From the NCBI RefSeq assembly GCF_010548305.1, contig NZ_JAAGLV010000002.1, positions 496,001 through 560,000 of the forward strand: DNA of 64,000 nt, given 5' to 3'. Origin of the DNA: Streptomyces sp. SID13031. Its GTDB lineage: Bacteria; Actinomycetota; Actinomycetes; Propionibacteriales; Kribbellaceae. Made by a program: the position numbers and the translations under genes. The notes beneath the pieces were generated by a model that worked only from the letters and a program-made list of their open reading frames with translations, searched no databases and was not told the origin of the DNA. This document shows positions 34,011-42,603 of this stretch, piece by piece (within the stretch, counting starts at the first letter, position 1; every line of letters starts with the position of its first letter).

Positions 34011-35210
34011 ATGAGGACACTGCCCTCAACGGGACCCCGGTACGAACCGCCGCGACCCGGCAGCGGCCAGAGCCCGTTCCTGCCGCCGCTGCCCTCGAGC
34101 CGTACGGCAGTCGATGGTCTCCCGGACGAGCCGCTCGAGGAGCTGGCTCTGCAGCCGGAGCCGGAGCCCGAACGCCGGCGGCTGCGGGTGGTCGACGTCG
34201 AGGATCGGGCCTGCCTGTTCGGCTCGGTCGCTGCCGGGCTCGGCCTGACCTGGGTGCTCTACAGCCGGATCCTGCCGACCGAGGGGACGCTCGGCTTCAT
34301 CGTCTGCTGGTGGATGTCGTTCACTGCGCTGTACACCCTCATCACCGGTCTGCGCCGCGGCCGGGTCGTGCTGGCCGACCGCTTCGCCGTGATCATCGCG
34401 CACAGCGCCGCCGGCCTGGTCGGGATCGCACTGACCAGCGTCATCGGCTACACCCTGATCCGCGGCAGCAAATCGCTGGTCCACTGGAACTTCTTCACCA
34501 AGGACCTCAGTACCGCGGGCCCGCTGGAGCCGCTGACGAGCGGTGGAGCCCTGCACGCACTGGCCGGCACCATGATCCAGATCTCGATGGCGATCGCAGT
34601 CACCCTGCCGCTCGGTGTCCTGTGTGCGGTCTACCTGACCGAGGTCGGCGGCCGCGCGTCCAAGCTGGTCCGCTCGGTGGTCGAGGCGATGACCGCGCTG
34701 CCGTCGATCGTGGCCGGCTTGTTCGCGTACGTCGTACTGCTGATCGGACTGGGTTTTCGCCTGTCGGGCTTCGTCGCGGCGATGGCGTTGTCGGTGATGA
34801 TGCTGCCGATCATCGCGCGCTCCGCCGAGGTCGTACTGCGCCTGGTGCCGAGCGGATTGCGCGAAGCCTCCCTCGCACTCGGGGCGACCCAATGGCGAAC
34901 GGTCTGGTCCGTGGTGCTGCCGACCGCACGCCCCGGCCTCGCCACGGCCCTGGTGCTCGGTACCGCCCGCGGAATCGGCGAGACCTCCCCGGTGCTCCTG
35001 ACGGCCGGCTACACGACGTACCTGAACCTGAATCCGTTCTCCGGCCCGATGACCTCACTGCCGCTGTTCACCTTCAAGATGTCGCAATCACCCGAGGACA
35101 ACTACATCAGCCGGGCCTTCGGAGCCGCCGCCCTCCTGCTCCTGCTGGTCCTGGTGCTGTTCGCCTTCTCCCGCTGGATGGCCGGCCGCGGCCGGTCCGG
35201 CTCCCGCTGA
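34011..35210 (+). CDS. pstA: phosphate ABC transporter permease PstA
   Basis: A 399-residue permease. The first about 65 residues are a hydrophilic Pro/Glu-rich tail, longer than in typical PstA proteins (about 290). Two extra N-terminal spans (about 70-120) follow. The transporter core then has VTLPLGVLCAVYLTEVGG, EAMTALPSIVAGLFAYVVL and the EAA loop REASLALGATQWRTVWSVVLP. GTARGIGETSPVLLTAGYT is the family signature. It partners PstC in the membrane; the extra N-terminal part is unusual. Confidence 0.92.
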   Translation: MRTLPSTGPRYEPPRPGSGQSPFLPPLPSSRTAVDGLPDEPLEELALQPEPEPERRRLRVVDVEDRACLFGSVAAGLGLTWVLYSRILPTEGTLGFIVCWWMSFTALYTLITGLRRGRVVLADRFAVIIAHSAAGLVGIALTSVIGYTLIRGSKSLVHWNFFTKDLSTAGPLEPLTSGGALHALAGTMIQISMAIAVTLPLGVLCAVYLTEVGGRASKLVRSVVEAMTALPSIVAGLFAYVVLLIGLGFRLSGFVAAMALSVMMLPIIARSAEVVLRLVPSGLREASLALGATQWRTVWSVVLPTARPGLATALVLGTARGIGETSPVLLTAGYTTYLNLNPFSGPMTSLPLFTFKMSQSPEDNYISRAFGAAALLLLLVLVLFAFSRWMAGRGRSGSR

Positions 35211-35245
35211 TCCACCTTTTGATCACCCTCTGAGAGGACACACTC

Positions 35246-36970
35246 ATGCGACGACCGACCCTCCGCGCCGGGAGTCGGCTCCGCAACCTCGTGCCCCGAA
35301 CCGGGGCATTGGTGCTCGCGTTGCTGCTCACCTGCGCAGCAGCGCTGGCCGGTACTGCTCCCGCCAACGCCGGGAGCACTGCCTATGCCCCGATCTACGG
35401 CACCGGTTCCACCTGGTCGCAGAACGCGCTGGACCAATGGATCCGGGACGTCGAACCGCTTGGGATGCGGGTCGAGTACGGCGGTGGCGGATCGTCGCGC
35501 GGCCGGCTCGACTACGCCAACAAGCTGGTCGACTTCGCGATCAGCGAGATCCCTTACCAGGGCAAGGATCCGTTCACCGGCAACCTCGACACCTCGGCCG
35601 GCCGGCCGTATGCCTACATGCCGATCGTGGCCGGCGGTACGGCGTTCATGTACCAGATCAAGGTCGCCGGCAAGCTCTACCGTGACCTGCGGCTGTCCGG
35701 CGACACGATCACCAAGATCTTCACCGGCAAGATCACCAACTGGAACGACCCGCAGGTCACCCGGGACAACAACGGCAAGGCGCTGCCGAACAAGAAGGTC
35801 ATCCCGGTGGTCCGTTCGGACGGTTCGGGCACGACTGCCCAGTTCACGCTCTGGATGAACACCCAGCACAAGGCGGTCTGGGACGGCTTCTGCCAGTCCA
35901 CCCAGGGCCGCAAGTGTGGCCAGACCTCGTACTTCCCGACGACGAACTTCCCCGCGGTGAAGGCCCAGGGGGGCTCGAGCCAGATGGCGGGCTACATCTC
36001 GGCGAACTACGCCGACGGCGCGATCGGGTATGTCGAGTACTCCTACGCGCTGGGCAAGGACTACCCGGTGGCGAAGGTCAAGAACACGGCGGGCTACTAC
36101 ACGCTGCCGACGGCGTACAACACCGCCGTCGCACTGACGAGAGCGCAGATCGAGACCAAGCCGGGTCTGCTGTACCTGACCCAGAAGCTCACCGGCGTGT
36201 ACAACCACACCGACCCGCGGACGTACCCGCTGTCGTCGTACTCGTACATGATCCTGCCGACCGCGAACCTGAGCGCCGACAAGGGCCAGACGCTGGCCGA
36301 TTTCGCGTCGTACTTCCTCTGCAAGGGACAACAGAAGGCCGCACCGCTGGGCTACTCGCCACTGCCGCTGAACCTGGTGCAGTCCGCGTTCGGCCAGGTG
36401 GCCAAGATACCGGGCAGCCCGACCACGTCGACCGATATCAAGAAGTGCGGCAACCCGACCTTCGACGGCAAGAACCTGAACCGCAACCTGCTCGCCGAGG
36501 TCGCGCCGCAGCCACTGCCGTGTGACCGCGACGGGGCCGGCCCGGCGGTGAACGGCGTCTGCGTGAAGGCGCCCAGCCAGCCGAACCCCGGCGGCCAGGT
36601 CACCACCGTCAACCCGGCGAACCCCGGCCAGAACGGCAACAACGGGAACAACGGCGGCAACAACGGGAACAACAACAACGGGAACAACAACGGCAACACC
36701 AACAACCCTGGGGTGAATCCGAGCACCGGCCAGCCGACCCCGGGCGCCCCGCAGACGTCGATCGACCCCGAAACCGGCCAGGTCGTCCAGGCCGGCGGCA
36801 GCAACGGCGCCTACGAGCCGACCGGAAGCGTCACCGAGTTGAACTCCAACCGCGGCGGCGGCAACATGCTGCGCAACCTCGGGCTGCTGACCGCCGCAGA
36901 GATACTGCTGTTGCTCCTCATCCCGACCATCGTCTCGCGCTACCTGCAACAGAAGCGGGCAGGCAAGTGA
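35246..36970 (+). CDS. pstS: membrane-anchored phosphate-binding protein PstS
   Basis: A 574-residue exported protein. The signal peptide is about 1-40 (ALLLTCAAALAGTAPANAG). The binding domain (40-430) keeps PstS features: YGGGGSSRGRLDYANKLVDFA, VAGGTAFMYQI, GKITNWNDPQV and the phosphate loop VVRSDGSGTTAQFTLWM. Then comes a linker rich in Asn and Gly (about 470-495) and a C-terminal transmembrane helix (LTAAEILLLLLIPTIVSRYL) with a basic tail. No lipobox is seen, so anchoring is by the C-terminus, not lipid, which is unlike usual PstS. The stop overlaps the sortase-like gene (GTGA). Confidence 0.9.
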   Translation: MRRPTLRAGSRLRNLVPRTGALVLALLLTCAAALAGTAPANAGSTAYAPIYGTGSTWSQNALDQWIRDVEPLGMRVEYGGGGSSRGRLDYANKLVDFAISEIPYQGKDPFTGNLDTSAGRPYAYMPIVAGGTAFMYQIKVAGKLYRDLRLSGDTITKIFTGKITNWNDPQVTRDNNGKALPNKKVIPVVRSDGSGTTAQFTLWMNTQHKAVWDGFCQSTQGRKCGQTSYFPTTNFPAVKAQGGSSQMAGYISANYADGAIGYVEYSYALGKDYPVAKVKNTAGYYTLPTAYNTAVALTRAQIETKPGLLYLTQKLTGVYNHTDPRTYPLSSYSYMILPTANLSADKGQTLADFASYFLCKGQQKAAPLGYSPLPLNLVQSAFGQVAKIPGSPTTSTDIKKCGNPTFDGKNLNRNLLAEVAPQPLPCDRDGAGPAVNGVCVKAPSQPNPGGQVTTVNPANPGQNGNNGNNGGNNGNNNNGNNNGNTNNPGVNPSTGQPTPGAPQTSIDPETGQVVQAGGSNGAYEPTGSVTELNSNRGGGNMLRNLGLLTAAEILLLLLIPTIVSRYLQQKRAGK

Positions 36971-37884
36971 CGGCGATCGGTACCGCACCTCCCGGCACTG
37001 CGAGACCCTCGGTTCCAGCCCGGACGGTGGCCCGCGTGCAGGCGAAGGTCAAGGGTGAGATCGAGCTTCGGCCGCAGCTCGTTTCCGACGCGTTGCGCCT
37101 GTTCGCACTGGGGATCGCGGCCTTCCTGATCTATGTCCTGATGCTCGGCGCGCTGCAGTACAACCGCGCGCAGGACGTCTCCTACGACAAGCTCCGCGGC
37201 CAGCTCGCCGAGGCGACCGCGCCCCTGGGCCCGGGGATCGTGCCCGGCGATCCGGTCGCAGTACTGGATATACCGGGTCTCGGCATTCGGCAGGTGATCA
37301 AGGAAGGAACGACTGGCGCCGTCCTGCAGGACGGCCCGGGCCATCGATCGGACACCGCGTTGCCCGGCCAGGCCGGCGTCTCGGTGATCTACGGACGCGG
37401 CCTGACCTTCGGTGCACCGTTCCGTTCGGTGCCGAAGCTCGCTGTGGGCTCGCGGATCGACGTCGTCACCGGCCAGGGCCAGTACGGGTACCGCGTGATC
37501 GGCGTACGCCGGGCCGGCGACCCGCTGCCGGCTCCACCAGCAGACGGTACGTCGAGACTCACACTGGTCACGGCCGAAGGTAAGCCATTGCCCTCAGCAA
37601 CTGTGTATCTGGATGCCGAACTGTTCGACGGTCAGGTGCAACCCGACCCGGGGCAGCGGGTCTCGCGAGTGCCCCAGAGCCAGCAGGCGCTCGGTGTCGA
37701 CCTGTCCGGCGTACTGCCACTGGTGCTCTGGCTGGAGGCGCTGATCGTCGCCGTCGCGGCGATCGTGTGGTTCCGCAGCCGGGTGGGCAAGTGGGAGTCG
37801 TACCTGCTCGGCGCGCCGATCGTTCTCGCGTTGCTGTGGAGGGTCTTCGAGCAGGTGGCGGGACTCCTGCCGAATCTTGTTTAA
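36967..37884 (+). CDS. sortase-fold protein lacking catalytic residues (pseudosortase)
   Basis: A 305-residue membrane protein. One span lies at 43-62 and two at about 240-265 and 278-300. Between them is a sortase barrel (VAVLDIPGLGIRQVIKEGTT; LPGQAGVSVIYGRGLTFGAPF; RLTLVTAEGKPLPSATVYLDA). In active class E/F-like sortases these motifs read GH and TC. Here the His position is Arg144, the Cys position is Ala203, and no Arg follows at the usual spot. It therefore cannot be a transpeptidase and probably acts as a scaffold or binding partner of the PstS-like surface proteins. It is coupled to pstS by a GTGA overlap. Confidence 0.78.
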   Translation: MTAIGTAPPGTARPSVPARTVARVQAKVKGEIELRPQLVSDALRLFALGIAAFLIYVLMLGALQYNRAQDVSYDKLRGQLAEATAPLGPGIVPGDPVAVLDIPGLGIRQVIKEGTTGAVLQDGPGHRSDTALPGQAGVSVIYGRGLTFGAPFRSVPKLAVGSRIDVVTGQGQYGYRVIGVRRAGDPLPAPPADGTSRLTLVTAEGKPLPSATVYLDAELFDGQVQPDPGQRVSRVPQSQQALGVDLSGVLPLVLWLEALIVAVAAIVWFRSRVGKWESYLLGAPIVLALLWRVFEQVAGLLPNLV

Positions 37885-37914
37885 CTGGTCATTCCCATTA
37901 CCTGAACAACCTTA

Positions 37915-37931
37915 CGCAAAAGGCTTTTGCG
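37915..37931 (+). terminator. hairpin after the sortase-like gene
   Basis: CGCAAAA and TTTTGCG form a perfect stem around GGC, 31 bases after the stop. It may end the first pst transcription unit or act in the leader of the next one. Confidence 0.4.
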
Positions 37932-38046
37932 GGTGCTTTCTCCTTAGCATTTGGAACGGGTTCGCTGGGGGTGGACCTGCTCGGGGGTGGTGCCGGCCGC
38001 GGGTAATTCCGCCTGCGGCCGTGAGCTTTCTGGGAGGAAACTCAGC

Positions 38047-39768
38047 ATGAACCCAAGGATCAGGCGCACGCTGCTGGCCACGTCGGCAGTCGTCGTCGCG
38101 GTCGCCGTCTCGGTGCAGGGCGCCTCCGCGTCCACGACGAGCGGATTGAACTACAACGAGAACGAGGCGGCCGCCGCCGCCGGCCAGAACGACACCATCG
38201 CGAAGCAGCAGAACCTGGGCGCGTTCGGCACCGGCTACGGCAAGACCGGCACGGCCACCGTGCACGGCACGCTGTCCCCGGCGCCGGTCGCGATCGCCGC
38301 CGGTGACGAGGACAACGGCTCGATCCCGCTCGCCACGGCGACCGGTATCGGTACCGGTGGCCGCAAGGCGATCACCGCCACCGGCCAGCTCGGTGACGGC
38401 CCCCACGGGGCCCTCGGCGACAAGACCGGCGACTTCGACTTCTACAAGGTGACCGGCGTCGCTGGGCAGACGCTGACCGTCAGCACGGACGGCTCGTTGG
38501 CCAGCACGAACACGGTCGTCGCGGTCTACAACGCGGCCGGCCAACTGCTGGCCTCGGACGACGACGGCGGCTTCGGCCTGCAGGGCAAGCTCGCGTACCG
38601 GTTGACCGCGGGCGGCGACTACTACGTCCTGGTCACCGGCAAGAGCGCCGTGAACGACTTCCCGACCGACCCGAACAACTCGGCTAGCGGTCCTGGCGAC
38701 CCGGACGCGGGTGCCTACCAGGTACTGATCGCGGCGGCTCCGGTCGACAAGGACTACTACGGCGTCTACCTCAACAAGGGTGACGTTCTCGGTGGCAGCT
38801 TGGCCGACTCCGGTAAGCGTCTCACTGTGATCCAGCCGAACAACAGCGTCGCGATCAGCACCGACCTCAGCGCCACCTTCTCGGTGCCGGCCGTGTCGCC
38901 GCTACCGCGCGGTGACGTCGACTTCTCCTACGTCGCCGGCAAGGCGGGCTGGTACACCGTCGCCGTCACCGACGGCTTCGGCGCGTACGACCTCAACCTG
39001 GTCTCATCGCGTCCGGGCACGCAGACCGACCCGGTCGGCCCGCAGACGTTCTTCCTCGACTTCAACGGCGGCCAGGTCGACACCGCTCCGCTGGGTGGTA
39101 CCGGTGTCAGCCAGCTGTCCGGACTGTCGTCCTTCCTGCCGAGCTGGGGCCTGACCGCCGCGGACGAGTCCGCGGTGATCAGCAAGGCCGTCGCCGTCGT
39201 CAAGGAGAACGTCAAGACCGACCTGATCAACAAGGGCCTCAACCCCGACGTCGCGGTGAACCTCAAGAACAGCCGTGACGACGCCGACACCTTCGGCGCC
39301 ACGAACGTCTCGCGGGTCGTCGTCGGTGGTACTCCCGCCGAGTCCGGCCTCGGCACGATCGGTACGTCGCAGTCGGTCGATCCGGGCAACTTCGCGCACG
39401 AGGAGACCGCGCTGGTACAGCTCGATCTCGTGAGCCAGCCGGACGGACCGTACAGCTTCAACCAGTACCTGACTCCTGCGAGCAACCGCGTCGCTTTCGT
39501 CGGCCAGGCGCTCGGCAACCTGGTGTCGCGCGAGATCGGCCACCTGGTCGGCAACTTCGACACCGACCCCGACAACGCCGTCACCGACCTGATGGATGCC
39601 GATGGCAACTTCCCGGCCTTCTTCGGGGTCGGCGCCGACGGCATCGGCGGGACCGCTGACGACAAGGACGTCGACTTCGGCAAGGACGCGTACTCGCCGG
39701 CGACCGGTCTGACCGGCACGCAGGACACGCTGAACGTCGCCGCCTGGGGTCTCAGCAAGCCTTGCTGA
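38047..39768 (+). CDS. secreted protein with PPC-like domains and zincin-like C-terminus
   Basis: A 573-residue exported protein. The signal peptide (1-30) ends GASASTT. Residues about 130-330 hold pre-peptidase C-terminal (PPC) type beta domains (GDFDFYKVTGVAGQTLTVST; RLTAGGDYYVLVTG; DFSYVAGKAGWYTVAVTD). The C-terminal third (about 335-573) resembles a secreted metalloprotease domain (TFFLDFNGGQVD; LVSREIGHLVGNFDTD). The expected HExxH reads R495-E-I-G-H, so one Zn ligand is lost. A strong GGGAGG ribosome site supports the start. It lies within the pst cluster. Binding of a polymer or cell wall is more likely than proteolysis. Confidence 0.7.
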   Translation: MNPRIRRTLLATSAVVVAVAVSVQGASASTTSGLNYNENEAAAAAGQNDTIAKQQNLGAFGTGYGKTGTATVHGTLSPAPVAIAAGDEDNGSIPLATATGIGTGGRKAITATGQLGDGPHGALGDKTGDFDFYKVTGVAGQTLTVSTDGSLASTNTVVAVYNAAGQLLASDDDGGFGLQGKLAYRLTAGGDYYVLVTGKSAVNDFPTDPNNSASGPGDPDAGAYQVLIAAAPVDKDYYGVYLNKGDVLGGSLADSGKRLTVIQPNNSVAISTDLSATFSVPAVSPLPRGDVDFSYVAGKAGWYTVAVTDGFGAYDLNLVSSRPGTQTDPVGPQTFFLDFNGGQVDTAPLGGTGVSQLSGLSSFLPSWGLTAADESAVISKAVAVVKENVKTDLINKGLNPDVAVNLKNSRDDADTFGATNVSRVVVGGTPAESGLGTIGTSQSVDPGNFAHEETALVQLDLVSQPDGPYSFNQYLTPASNRVAFVGQALGNLVSREIGHLVGNFDTDPDNAVTDLMDADGNFPAFFGVGADGIGGTADDKDVDFGKDAYSPATGLTGTQDTLNVAAWGLSKPC

Positions 39769-39785
39769 GACCCTGATTGGACATC

Positions 39786-40535
39786 GTGAGAAGCAGAGTG
39801 GTGCTGATCGGCGTCATCGCCGTTCTGCTGATCGCGACGACCTTCCTGATCGTGGCGCGCCCGGGCTCCGGGCGCGCCACTTCCGATGCTTTGGTGGTTT
39901 CGGGTGGGGTGCCGCCCGAGCCGCCTCCGCCTGTACCGATGCCCGCTGCCGGCCGGGCGGTGAAGGCGGACAGTTGGGGTGCTGCCGGTCGCTATCGCGA
40001 GTGGGCGGATCGGGTCGGTGGCAAGGTTTCTGTTGAGCCGCGTGCGCTTGCTGCCTATGCGGTTGGGGAGCAGTTCGGGTCGTGTGGGCTGAGCTGGGTG
40101 ACCCTTGCGGCGATCGGCTCGGTCGAGTCCGCGCATGGGCGCTTCAATGGTGCAACTGTCGCAGCGGATGGGACTAGCAGTCCGGCGATCATTGGGCCGG
40201 CGCTCGACGGCAGGCCCGGCGTACAGGCGATTGGTGATACCGATGGCGGGCAGTACGACGGGGATACTCGGTGGGACAGGGCGGTTGGGCCGATGCAGTT
40301 CCTGCCGAGTACGTGGCGGCGTTGGGGTGTGGACGGTGACGGTGATGGGGTGGCGCGGCCGCATGACCTCGACGATGCTGCGGCTACTGCTGCTGTTTAC
40401 CTTTGCGCGTCAACGTCGACGATGAGCACCGGCGCCGGCTGGTGGGCGGCGATCACGACGTACAACCGCTCTTCGGAGTACGCGCGCGACGTACTCGAGC
40501 GCTCGAACCAGTACGCACAAGGCAGCCTGCGTTGA
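39786..40535 (+). CDS. membrane-anchored lytic transglycosylase (MltB/SLT-like)
   Basis: A 249-residue protein with an N-terminal signal anchor (VVLIGVIAVLLIATTFLIVA) and a Pro-rich stalk. Its transglycosylase domain has the catalytic Glu in TLAAIGSVESAHGRF, then [19 protein letters not shown] and HDLDDAAATAAVYLC. It cleaves the glycan strand of peptidoglycan outside the membrane. It starts 17 bases after the zincin-like gene; TTG 39777 is an alternative to GTG 39786. A longer paralogue ends the cluster at 46113. Confidence 0.85.
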   Translation: MRSRVVLIGVIAVLLIATTFLIVARPGSGRATSDALVVSGGVPPEPPPPVPMPAAGRAVKADSWGAAGRYREWADRVGGKVSVEPRALAAYAVGEQFGSCGLSWVTLAAIGSVESAHGRFNGATVAADGTSSPAIIGPALDGRPGVQAIGDTDGGQYDGDTRWDRAVGPMQFLPSTWRRWGVDGDGDGVARPHDLDDAAATAAVYLCASTSTMSTGAGWWAAITTYNRSSEYARDVLERSNQYAQGSLR

Positions 40536-40976
40536 GGTTCGGCGTTGGATCCGGCTCGCGACGCCTGCTGCGCTTCCCTTCGCCGGAAGTGCGTTGTGGC
40601 TGCTGTGGTTGGTGTTCAAGCCCACCAGATATGGGCTTGAACAGCTCAGTCTGGGTTCTTGAGGAGGGTGCGGACCAGACGGAGGGTACGGCTGAAGGCG
40701 TGCTGTTTGGGAAGGGCCGCGCTGGAGTTGCCCTCCACGGCCCTGCTTCTCTTCTGGCCTGGCTCTTGCTCCTCTCATCCGGCCGTTTGTTTTTTCCTTC
40801 TGTGGTGGGGGATTGGGCAGGTAGCGCCGTTTTTGGCTAGCCATGAGGCCATGTGTGGTTCATCTGGAGGCCGGGCCACGGTGGCGTTGCCACGATGGAT
40901 TGGGGTCGTTGCCGCCAGACGCGGCACCGCGGTCCACAAGACCGCGTAAACGCAGGTGAGGAAGGAAACTCCCGAG
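40536..40976. other. intergenic region before the second binding-protein gene
   Basis: About 440 bases without a supported gene. It contains a strong hairpin (40613-40643) and presumably the promoter of the gene at 40977. Long frames on both strands are not protein-like. Confidence 0.5.
40613..40643 (+). terminator. strong intergenic hairpin, probable terminator
   Basis: TGTTCAAGCCCA and TGGGCTTGAACA form a perfect 12-bp stem with the 7-base loop CCAGATA, 78 bases after the transglycosylase stop. There is no T-run. Confidence 0.6.
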
Positions 40977-41984
40977 ATGCGTTTCACCCGTACCGTCCGT
41001 ACCGCCGCCATCGCCGCTGCCGCGGTCGCGCTGGTCGCCACCTCCGCCCTGTCGGCTTCCGCTGACCCCTCGTTCGCTCCGGATGCCGATGACATCGTGC
41101 AGGTCGGCTCGGACACCTCCGAGTTCGTGCTGAACGACCTGTCGGCGCTGTACAACAGCAAGACCCCGACCCCGGTTCGCAAGCTGGCCTCGTTCAACGC
41201 GACCGGCACCGCCACCATCACCATCCGCCCGGGCGTCTCGATCAACCGGCCGAACGGCTCCGGCGCCGGCATCACCGCGCTGTGTGGCAGCACGAACATC
41301 GACGTCGCCCGCTCGTCGCGCCCCAAGGGTGCTTCGGACTGCGCCGACTCGCGCTTCCTGAAGTTCGCCACCGACCAGCTCCGCTGGGCCGCCAACACCA
41401 GCACCGGCTCGGTCGTCTCGCTGACCGACGCGCAGCTGACCGGCATCTACAACTGCACGATCACCGACTGGAACACGATCAACCCGGCCATCCCGGTCGG
41501 CACCACGATCAAGCCGCTGATCCCGCAGATCAACTCCGGTACCCGTAACTTCTGGGCCACCCAGGTCGGCATCAACGCCACCACGCTGCCGGCCTGTGTC
41601 AAGGACGTCTACGCCGGCGCCCCGATCCAGGAGCACGCCTCGGCCCCGATCGCCGGTACGCCGAACTCGATCGTGCCGTTCTCGGTCGGCCGGTACAACC
41701 TGCTCACCCCCGCGCAGAAGACCGGTACCTACCTGGGTGCCATCCCGACCCCCGACTCCACCTCCTACGACCGCACGCTGTTCCAGGTCGTCAAGGCCGT
41801 CAGCGGTGTGATCCCGTCGTACCTGTCGGCCGTGTTCGGCAACGGCTCCGGCACCACCTCCACCGGCGGCGTGCCGTTCATCTGCACCCGCTCCGACACG
41901 AACCCGGCCACCACCACGGCCGGCGACATCATCAAGGCCAACGGCTTCCTCGAGCTCGCGCTCGGTCAGTGCGGCCGGATCTGA
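40977..41984 (+). CDS. secreted periplasmic-binding-type (PstS-like) protein
   Basis: A 335-residue exported protein. The signal peptide is 1-30 (LVATSALSASADPS) with no lipobox and no C-terminal anchor. The fold shows divergent PstS features: VQVGSDTSEFVLNDLSALYN, IRPGVSINRPNGSGAGITAL, FVARSSR-type NIDVARSSRPKG, and IPQINSGTRNFWATQVG in place of the RSDGSGTT phosphate loop. Four cysteines could form disulfides. The changed loop suggests a different ligand from phosphate, or a structural role. GAGGAAGGAA precedes the ATG. A 15-bp terminator follows, then a decayed copy of the gene. Confidence 0.82.
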   Translation: MRFTRTVRTAAIAAAAVALVATSALSASADPSFAPDADDIVQVGSDTSEFVLNDLSALYNSKTPTPVRKLASFNATGTATITIRPGVSINRPNGSGAGITALCGSTNIDVARSSRPKGASDCADSRFLKFATDQLRWAANTSTGSVVSLTDAQLTGIYNCTITDWNTINPAIPVGTTIKPLIPQINSGTRNFWATQVGINATTLPACVKDVYAGAPIQEHASAPIAGTPNSIVPFSVGRYNLLTPAQKTGTYLGAIPTPDSTSYDRTLFQVVKAVSGVIPSYLSAVFGNGSGTTSTGGVPFICTRSDTNPATTTAGDIIKANGFLELALGQCGRI

Positions 41985-42002
41985 TCTCGCAGTCGTAAAC
42001 AC

Positions 42003-42037
42003 GCAGTGGGCCGGGGACTCGTTCCCCGGCCCACTGC
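42003..42037 (+). terminator. strong rho-independent-type terminator
   Basis: A perfect 15-bp stem (GCAGTGGGCCGGGGA with its complement) surrounds the 5-base loop CTCGT, 18 bases after the stop of the binding-protein gene, and is followed by CGTTTCG. Confidence 0.85.
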
Positions 42038-42067
42038 CGTTTCGCCTTCCACCGAAAGGAAACCCGG

Positions 42068-42451
42068 ATGCGAATCGTCGTTTCTGCCATGGTCGCGCTC
42101 ACCCTGGTCGCCGGCTCCACACTCCCGGCTGCCGCCGATGCCCCGTTCACTCCGGATGCCGACGATCTGGTGATGGTCGGCTCGGATACCAGCCAATTCT
42201 TCGAGAATGACCTGGCTACGCTCTACAACAGCCAAACACCGGCGTCTGTCCGCCGGCTGGCGTCGTTCAATGCCACCGGTACCCCCAACATCACCATCCG
42301 CCCGGGCGTCACGATCCCGCGGCCGTATGGCTCCGGCTCCGGCATACCGGCGTATCTGTCGGCCCTGTTCGGCAACGGCTCCGGCACCACCTCAGTGCGG
42401 CCGGATCTGACGACTCATCGCGCAAACTCCGGGACGCCGCAATACGGCTGA
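42068..42451 (+). pseudogene. internally deleted tandem copy of the binding-protein gene
   Basis: The first 80 residues (signal peptide, DDLVMVGSDTSQFFENDLAT, LASFNATGTPNITIRPGV) are closely similar to the gene at 40977. The sequence then jumps from PYGSGSGI straight to IPAYLSALFGNGSGTTS, omitting about 210 residues. A second deletion follows and fuses in the DNA of the parental 3' end (AGTGCGGCCGGATCTGA) out of frame. The result is a 127-codon frame with a false tail. It still has a ribosome site (GAAAGGAAA), so a short secreted peptide could be made. Confidence 0.85.
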
Positions 42452-42470
42452 GACTGCCGCAGTAACCCAT

Positions 42471-42505
42471 CCGGTAGGTGGGGAGCGCAAGCTCTCCGCC
42501 CACCG
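42471..42505 (+). terminator. hairpin after the decayed copy
   Basis: GGTGGGGAGC pairs with GCTC...CCCACC around GCAA, and outer CCGGT/ACCGG can extend it. It is 20 bases after the stop at 42451. Confidence 0.55.
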
Positions 42506-42603
42506 GTTCATGTCCAGTTCACCCCACCGTGGGGTCCGAGCATCGGGACCCGGCGACCATCGACTGTGTCGTCCGCCCGGGCGCTGAATATCTGGAGGTC
42601 AAC

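Noticed and set aside
37885..38046. c-di-AMP (ydaO-type) riboswitch before the secreted protein
   Set aside because: Hairpins exist, but the conserved riboswitch core was not found by eye.
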